A stretch of 64,000 nucleotides of DNA. It comes from Piscibacillus salipiscarius JCM 13188. GTDB lineage: Bacteria > Bacillota > Bacilli > Bacillales > Alkalibacillaceae. Every line of letters begins with the position of its first letter. The stretch's first letter is position 1. The DNA lies in the NCBI RefSeq assembly GCF_001311865.1, contig NZ_BBCD01000010.1:1-64000 (forward strand), written 5' to 3'. Under the pieces are notes generated by a model. It did no database searches. It was not told the DNA's origin and worked only from the letters and a program-made list of their open reading frames with translations. A program made the position numbers and the translations under genes. This document shows, piece by piece, positions 59,495-64,000 of the stretch.

Positions 59495-60426
59495 TATTGC
59501 TCTCCAAGTTCCTTTTTAGCTTCCTCAACTAAGTCTTTAGCCCCTTGTTTAATCAGTTCATTCGCTACTTCTTCACCAGCTTGAATAGGGTCGTTAGAAG
59601 TACTCTGTGTTTTAAGAACGGTTTTGCCGTCTGATGAAGACACTAAACCAGTTAAAGTAATTTGGTCTCCTTCTCTAATTGCGTATGCTGCAATTGGTAC
59701 AGAACAACTACCTTCAAGCATACTTAAAAATTTACGTTCGGCAGAAACGGTTGTTGCCGTGTATTCATCATTAATGTTTGACAATAATTCTTTCAAATCG
59801 TCATCACTCTCACGGCACTCTATCGCAAGTGCACCTTGACCAACTGCAGGTAAACTTACTTCTGGTTCTAAGTATTGTGTAATTAATTCAGTTGACCAGC
59901 CCATTCGTTTTAAGCCGGCTGCAGCTAAAATAATGGCATCAAAATTCTCTTCTTTTAGTTTTCTGAGTCTCGTTTCAATGTTACCGCGAATCCAATGTAT
60001 TTTTAAATCTGGTCTGTAAGCTAAAATTTGAGCCCCTCTACGTAGACTACTAGTTCCAACCACAGCTCCTTCTTTTAAATCATCTAACTGAACATGATCA
60101 TTGGATATAAATGCATCACGGTGATCTTCACGTTCAGGAACACACGCAATTTCGAGACCCTCTGGAAGTTGTGAAGGCATATCCTTCATACTATGTACCG
60201 CCATATCAATTTCATGATCAAACATAGCTTGTTCAATCTCTTTTACAAAAAGGCCTTTCCCGCCAACTTTAGATAACGTTACATCTAGAATTTTATCTCC
60301 TTTAGTAACGATCTTTTTAACTTCAAATTCATAATCTTTCGTATGTTTCTTCAGCTGCTCAATAACCCATTCAGTCTGGGTCATTGCTAAATTGCTTCGT
60401 CTTGAGCCTATTACGATTTTTCGCAT
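59494..60426 (-). CDS. hemC: Porphobilinogen deaminase
   Basis: Polymerises four porphobilinogens into hydroxymethylbilane. 310 residues, intact. [49 protein letters not shown] and the dipyrromethane-cofactor Cys in [16 protein letters not shown] at 60426 with GGAGG. Between hemX and hemD. Confidence 0.97.
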   Translation of the reverse strand: MRKIVIGSRRSNLAMTQTEWVIEQLKKHTKDYEFEVKKIVTKGDKILDVTLSKVGGKGLFVKEIEQAMFDHEIDMAVHSMKDMPSQLPEGLEIACVPEREDHRDAFISNDHVQLDDLKEGAVVGTSSLRRGAQILAYRPDLKIHWIRGNIETRLRKLKEENFDAIILAAAGLKRMGWSTELITQYLEPEVSLPAVGQGALAIECRESDDDLKELLSNINDEYTATTVSAERKFLSMLEGSCSVPIAAYAIREGDQITLTGLVSSSDGKTVLKTQSTSNDPIQAGEEVANELIKQGAKDLVEEAKKELGEQ

Positions 60427-60436
60427 CGTAAACCTC

Positions 60437-61264
60437 CTAATTAAAATGAAAATTTGATAATAATGAGAATAAGAAATAATTTAAAAACAATATCGCAAAT
60501 GCCATCGTATTCGCATGCGCTAAATCTTTTCCAACTGATTTATTCACAACTTTTCTATAGATGATAAACCCATATAAAATAATGACAATAAATGAACCAA
60601 TCGTTTTTGGGTCAATCCAATAAAATAGCTCGTTGGCCATATATGCCCATACAACTCCTAATATAAGAGAAATGAACAATAAAGGTGTTGAAATAATGAT
60701 TAATAAAAATGACCATTCTTCCATTTGCCCTAAACGACCTAACTTTTTAAGTGTCCGTCCCCACTTTTTCTCCTTCAACATCTTAAATTGTAATAAATAT
60801 AAGACAGAAAAAGCAAAAGATATTGTAAACAGCGTATAGGATAAGAATGCTAGCACAATATGAAATAGCAATAATTCACCTATAAACTGATCTCCAAACG
60901 TATTACCACCACTTGTTAAATGTGAAACTAAAAAGACTAACATAATGATGAAGCCAATCACATTCATCACAAACACTAAAAAGTCAACTTTAAAAAAGTA
61001 ATTGACTACTACGGATACCAAGAGTATTAACCAAGCATAAAAATAAAGACCTTCCGTTATACTCAGTATAGGCAATGTCCCTGTAATATAAATCTCTCTA
61101 AATAAAAAAATGGTCTGTAAAAACCAAACCAATAAAAGTAACCAGAAGGCCATTTGATTGGCCTTCCGGTCTTGCTTAACAAAATCATAGAAATACATCA
61201 TTAAACTTAATCCATATAATATAACGATTAATTCATAAATTCTTAAGTCTTCAAAGGCACTCAT
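60437..61264 (-). CDS. hemX: HemX, CcsA-superfamily membrane protein
   Basis: Eight or so TM segments; 275 residues, intact. Related to cytochrome c assembly protein CcsA/ResC, with HemX in B. subtilis lowering HemA level. Motif-like [17 protein letters not shown] late in the protein resembles the CcsA WxWD region in weakened form. ATG at 61264. Between hemA and hemC, as in B. subtilis. Confidence 0.93.
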   Translation of the reverse strand: MSAFEDLRIYELIVILYGLSLMMYFYDFVKQDRKANQMAFWLLLLVWFLQTIFLFREIYITGTLPILSITEGLYFYAWLILLVSVVVNYFFKVDFLVFVMNVIGFIIMLVFLVSHLTSGGNTFGDQFIGELLLFHIVLAFLSYTLFTISFAFSVLYLLQFKMLKEKKWGRTLKKLGRLGQMEEWSFLLIIISTPLLFISLILGVVWAYMANELFYWIDPKTIGSFIVIILYGFIIYRKVVNKSVGKDLAHANTMAFAILFLNYFLFSLLSNFHFN

Positions 61265-61279
61265 GTGAGTTTCCCCTTA

Positions 61280-62648
61280 TTAACGATGTTGAATCGCTTG
61301 TATTAAGCCTGATAAAGGTAATGAACGACTAACTTCCTCATGAGACTGATGTTTTGAATTTTGTTTTCTAAGCTCCTCTTCAACCTCATCGTCAATGCCA
61401 AACACTCGAATAAATAATTTAAGCATATCATCCGCATGCTCTTCTCCAGCCATTTCTTTAGCTTGAAGAATTGGTTCTTTAAGCATTTGATTAATAATAC
61501 TTTTCGTATGTTTATTTAATACCTTTTTCTCACGAGCCGTTAAATCAGGCATTTTACGTTCAATGGATGCCATTGTTTGTTCTTGAATTGTTAAAGCCTT
61601 TTTACGTAGAGCTGAAATAATTGGCACAACACCTAATGTTGTTAACCATTCTTCAAACTCATCCATTTCGGCTTCAATCATTTCATCAATTTGAGCTGCC
61701 GCCTTTTGTCTTTCTGATAAGTTTTGATCAACAATGCCTTGGAGATCGTCTATATCATATAAAAAGACACTATCTAAATCATTAATGGCGGGATCAAGAT
61801 TACGCGGAACCGCAATATCTACAAGAAAAATTGGCTTCCCATTTCTCTTTTTAATAAGTGAAGACATTTGTTCCTTAGTCAGTACATAATCTTGAGTCCC
61901 GGCAGATGTAATTAGAATATCAGCATCTTTTAATGTGGACTCAAAATTCTCTAAAGGAATGGCTTCACCATTAAAGCGATTCGCAAGTTCTTCAGCTTTT
62001 GAAAATGTTCTATTAACGACAGTTACACGATCAACACCACTGCCGTGTAAATTTTGTACAGCTAATTCACCCATCTTGCCAGCGCCTAAGATGACAACGT
62101 GTTGATTCTTTAAATCGCCAAAATAGTTTTCGATAATTCTACAGCTGCATAACTAATAGATACCGCATGTTCACCTATCTCTGTATCACGATGCCCTTTT
62201 TTAGCTGCAGTAATCGCCTGCTTGAACAATTGATTAAAGATGAGTCCTGAAGCCTCACGCACTTGCGCAACATGAAATGCTTGTTTAACTTGTCCCAAAA
62301 TTTGAGTTTCACCTAAAACCATGGAGTCTAAACCAGCTGATACACGGAATAAGTGGCGAATTGCATCTTGATCTTCATAAATCTCTACATGTTTTGTCAC
62401 TTCATCAAGATCCACATCGAACCAATTGATACGAAGCGCTTCACATAATAACGACCAGTATGCAACTGGTCTGCCACAACATATAATTCCGTTCTGTTAC
62501 AAGTTGAGACGATAACATTTTCTAGGATGCTCTTTTCTTGATTCAGAGCAACCATCGCATCGCCTACTTGATCCTCTTTAAAAGCTAACTGTTCCCTTAA
62601 TTCAACTGGGGCTGTCCGATAGTTTAAGCTTACTACTATGACATGCAT
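61280..62648 (-). CDS. hemA: Glutamyl-tRNA reductase (two frameshifts)
   Basis: First committed step of C5 haem synthesis. N-terminus [20 protein letters not shown], active-site Cys in [37 protein letters not shown] domain ([16 protein letters not shown]), and the dimerisation tail. ATG at 62648 (MHVIVV) with AGGGGTGAAGG. Slips near 62408 and 62105. About 456 residues. First gene of hemAXCDBL. Confidence 0.96.
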
Positions 62649-62843
62649 ACCCTTCACCCCTTATCTATACGAACCATTCTTATAATGTTAGTATACCAAT
62701 AAAGTCGTTTTTATTACGTTTAAAAACATGAACATAATATGAAAATTTGTGATAGTATTAATTTAGAATAATTATTATCTACTAATACAAGGTTAACACA
62801 TGGCCATTTAGCCTTCAAGAAAACTGATTTTAGGAGCGTATCT

Positions 62844-63323
62844 CATGAACCAACAAAATCTTTTTAGGTATTATTCTAATTGGAATCGGTATTTATTTCT
62901 TATTACAACAATACTCCATCCCATTTTTATCGCGTTTTGATACGTGGCCAACCATACTTATCATATTAGGAATCGCGTTCTTATTCAATGGTTATACACA
63001 AAAACAACATGATAGTATTTTCCCTGGAGTCGTTTTTACTCGGGTTAGGTATTCATTTTCATGCACTGACACATTCCGTACAATGGATTGACCATTGGGG
63101 TATGTATACCTTAATTATTGGATTTGCTTTTTTATTACGTTCTCAAAAACAAACCAAGGTATGGTGATCGGTCTCATATTTATTATCATTTCATTTATGG
63201 CCATTACATCTATTGCAATGCCTGATTGGTTCAGTTGGTTTGATTTTGTGTTTGTGCAGCTCGAGAAGTTTTTGGCCAATCCTGCTCATTCTAATCGGAA
63301 GCATTTTATTATTTAAAAAGTAA
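62844..63323 (+). CDS. LiaF/DUF5668-like small membrane protein (frameshifted)
   Basis: About 160 residues after joining, read MNQQNLF then GIILIGIGIYFLLQQ, TWPTILIILGIAFLFNGY, FPGVVFTGLGIHFHAL and an end LLWPILLILIGSILLFKK. Four or five TM segments of the repeated IGxxxxL type of LiaI/LiaF-like stress membrane proteins. ATG at 62844 behind AGGAGCG. At least three slips (62862, 63030, 63155, 63290 regions). The place between hemA and engB is that of B. subtilis ysxD, but here it is on the other strand; homology to YsxD is unproven. Confidence 0.65.
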
Positions 63324-63362
63324 CATCTTGTGAGGTGCGAAATTTATAAATTTCCTCCAAAC

Positions 63363-63406
63363 AAAAAGGACTTTCTCAGCCACTTTTTGCTAAGAAAGTC
63401 CTTTTT
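63363..63406. terminator. Bidirectional terminator between the membrane gene and engB
   Basis: Stem aaaaaggactttct / agaaagtccttttt with a 16-base loop; A-run left and T-run right, so it serves both convergent units. Confidence 0.85.
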
Positions 63407-63416
63407 CAAACTCATA

Positions 63417-64000
63417 CTATGAAATAAACCCGCTTAAATGTCTCCAAGCTTGATCCTTACCTTCACCAGTCTCGGCAGAAAAAGCAACCAGTTGGTCTTC
63501 TGGCTCTAAATCTAACGCTTCCTTAATAACTTTATAATGCTGATCTCTCTTGGCCTTTTTTACTTTATCCAGTTTTGTCGCCACAACCAAAACAGGAAGT
63601 TCAAAATGCTTTAAAAAATCATACATAATAATATCATCTTCAGTAGGAGGATGGCGCATATCAATCAGTAAAACCGTTGCTTCAAGAGTTTCCCGCTCTT
63701 GGAAATACTCTTCCATCATTCTCCCCCCAAGCTTCACGTTCCTTTTTTGACACTTTGGCGTAACCATATCCAGGTACATCTACAAAAAAGAACGACTCAT
63801 TGATCTTATAGAAGTTAAGAGTTTGTGTTTTACCTGGTTTTGAAGAGGTTCTCGCTAAGCTTTTACGCTGAATCATCTTATTGATAAAAGATGATTTACC
63901 GACATTGGACCTGCCTGCTAATGCAATTTCAGGCAATCCGTCATTCGGATATTGTTTTTTACTAACAGCACTTATCACAATTTCAGCCTGTGTTACTTTC
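63417..64000 (-). CDS. engB: GTPase EngB/YsxC, partial at the window edge (one frameshift)
   Basis: Essential GTPase in 50S assembly. Seen: [21 protein letters not shown] (start codon lies about 2 bases past 64000), G1 GRSNVGKSS, the second-switch region [13 protein letters not shown]4 TKLDK and [10 protein letters not shown] slip near 63725 breaks ERE(A)WG to [10 protein letters not shown]. Reconstructed about 195 residues, stop at 63417. Follows lonA in other bacilli, not visible here. Confidence 0.95.

Overview
The window is a low-GC Firmicutes chromosome segment. Gene content and order place it in an endospore-forming member of the Bacillaceae. It reproduces the classic Bacillus backbone, read leftwards: yrzB-ruvX-ireB-alaS-recD2-(TPR)-mnmA-iscS-cymR-rarA ... 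aspS-hisS-dtd-relA-apt-recJ-lapA-secDF-comN-spoVB-yrbG ... yajC-tgt-queA-yrzS-ruvB-ruvA-yebC ... safA-obg-spo0B-rpmA-prp-rplU-spoIVFB-spoIVFA-minD-minC-mreD-mreC-mreB-radC-spoIIB ... folC-valS-spoVID-hemL-hemB-hemD-hemC-hemX-hemA-engB. Many proteins are acidic, which fits a halotolerant or halophilic bacillus, but the species cannot be named from the sequence.

Layout. 1-12 kb: small conserved genes, alaS with a T-box leader, recD2, the thiolation pair mnmA/iscS with the regulator cymR, and rarA. 12-13.1 kb: an RsfA-family sporulation regulator (+) converging on a 6S RNA gene (-). 13.1-22.6 kb: aspS-hisS under one T-box, dtd-relA, apt-recJ and lapA. 22.7-31 kb: secDF, comN, spoVB (+), yrbG, an ArsB/NhaD-type permease, yrzE (+), yajC, tgt. 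31-40.6 kb: queA-yrzS-ruvB-ruvA, yebC, an SDR oxidoreductase, a CoxA-like lipoprotein, nadE, safA, obg, spo0B, and the L27-Prp-L21 operon with its leader. 40.7-48.3 kb: spoIVFB/FA, minD/C, mreD/C/B, radC, spoIIB. 48.4-54.8 kb: a membrane GAF-GGDEF protein, folC, valS with a T-box, and a small membrane protein (+). 54.8-64 kb: spoVID, the haem operon hemL-B-D-C-X-A, a small membrane protein (+), and engB, whose start codon is cut by the window edge.

The genes form modules: translation and tRNA charging or modification (alaS, hisS, aspS, valS, mnmA, tgt, queA, dtd, L21, L27), cell shape and division (min, mre), sporulation (rsfA-like, spoVB, coxA-like, safA, spo0B, spoIVF, spoIIB, spoVID), recombination (recD2, rarA, recJ, ruvAB, radC) and haem synthesis.

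The dominant oddity is technical. More than twenty genes, most of them normally essential, carry one or more single-base indels, almost all lost bases in A/T homopolymers. This looks like an unpolished long-read assembly, so coordinates of broken genes are given for the reconstructed full gene. I found no phage, insertion sequence, CRISPR array, rRNA or tRNA, and no convincing new multi-gene system. The best biological leads are the GAC/CAU overlapping specifier in the hisS-aspS T-box, the accessory replacements at conserved loci (permease, SDR plus nadE, GGDEF protein, two small membrane proteins) and the apparent local absence of maf, comC, bofC and ysxE.
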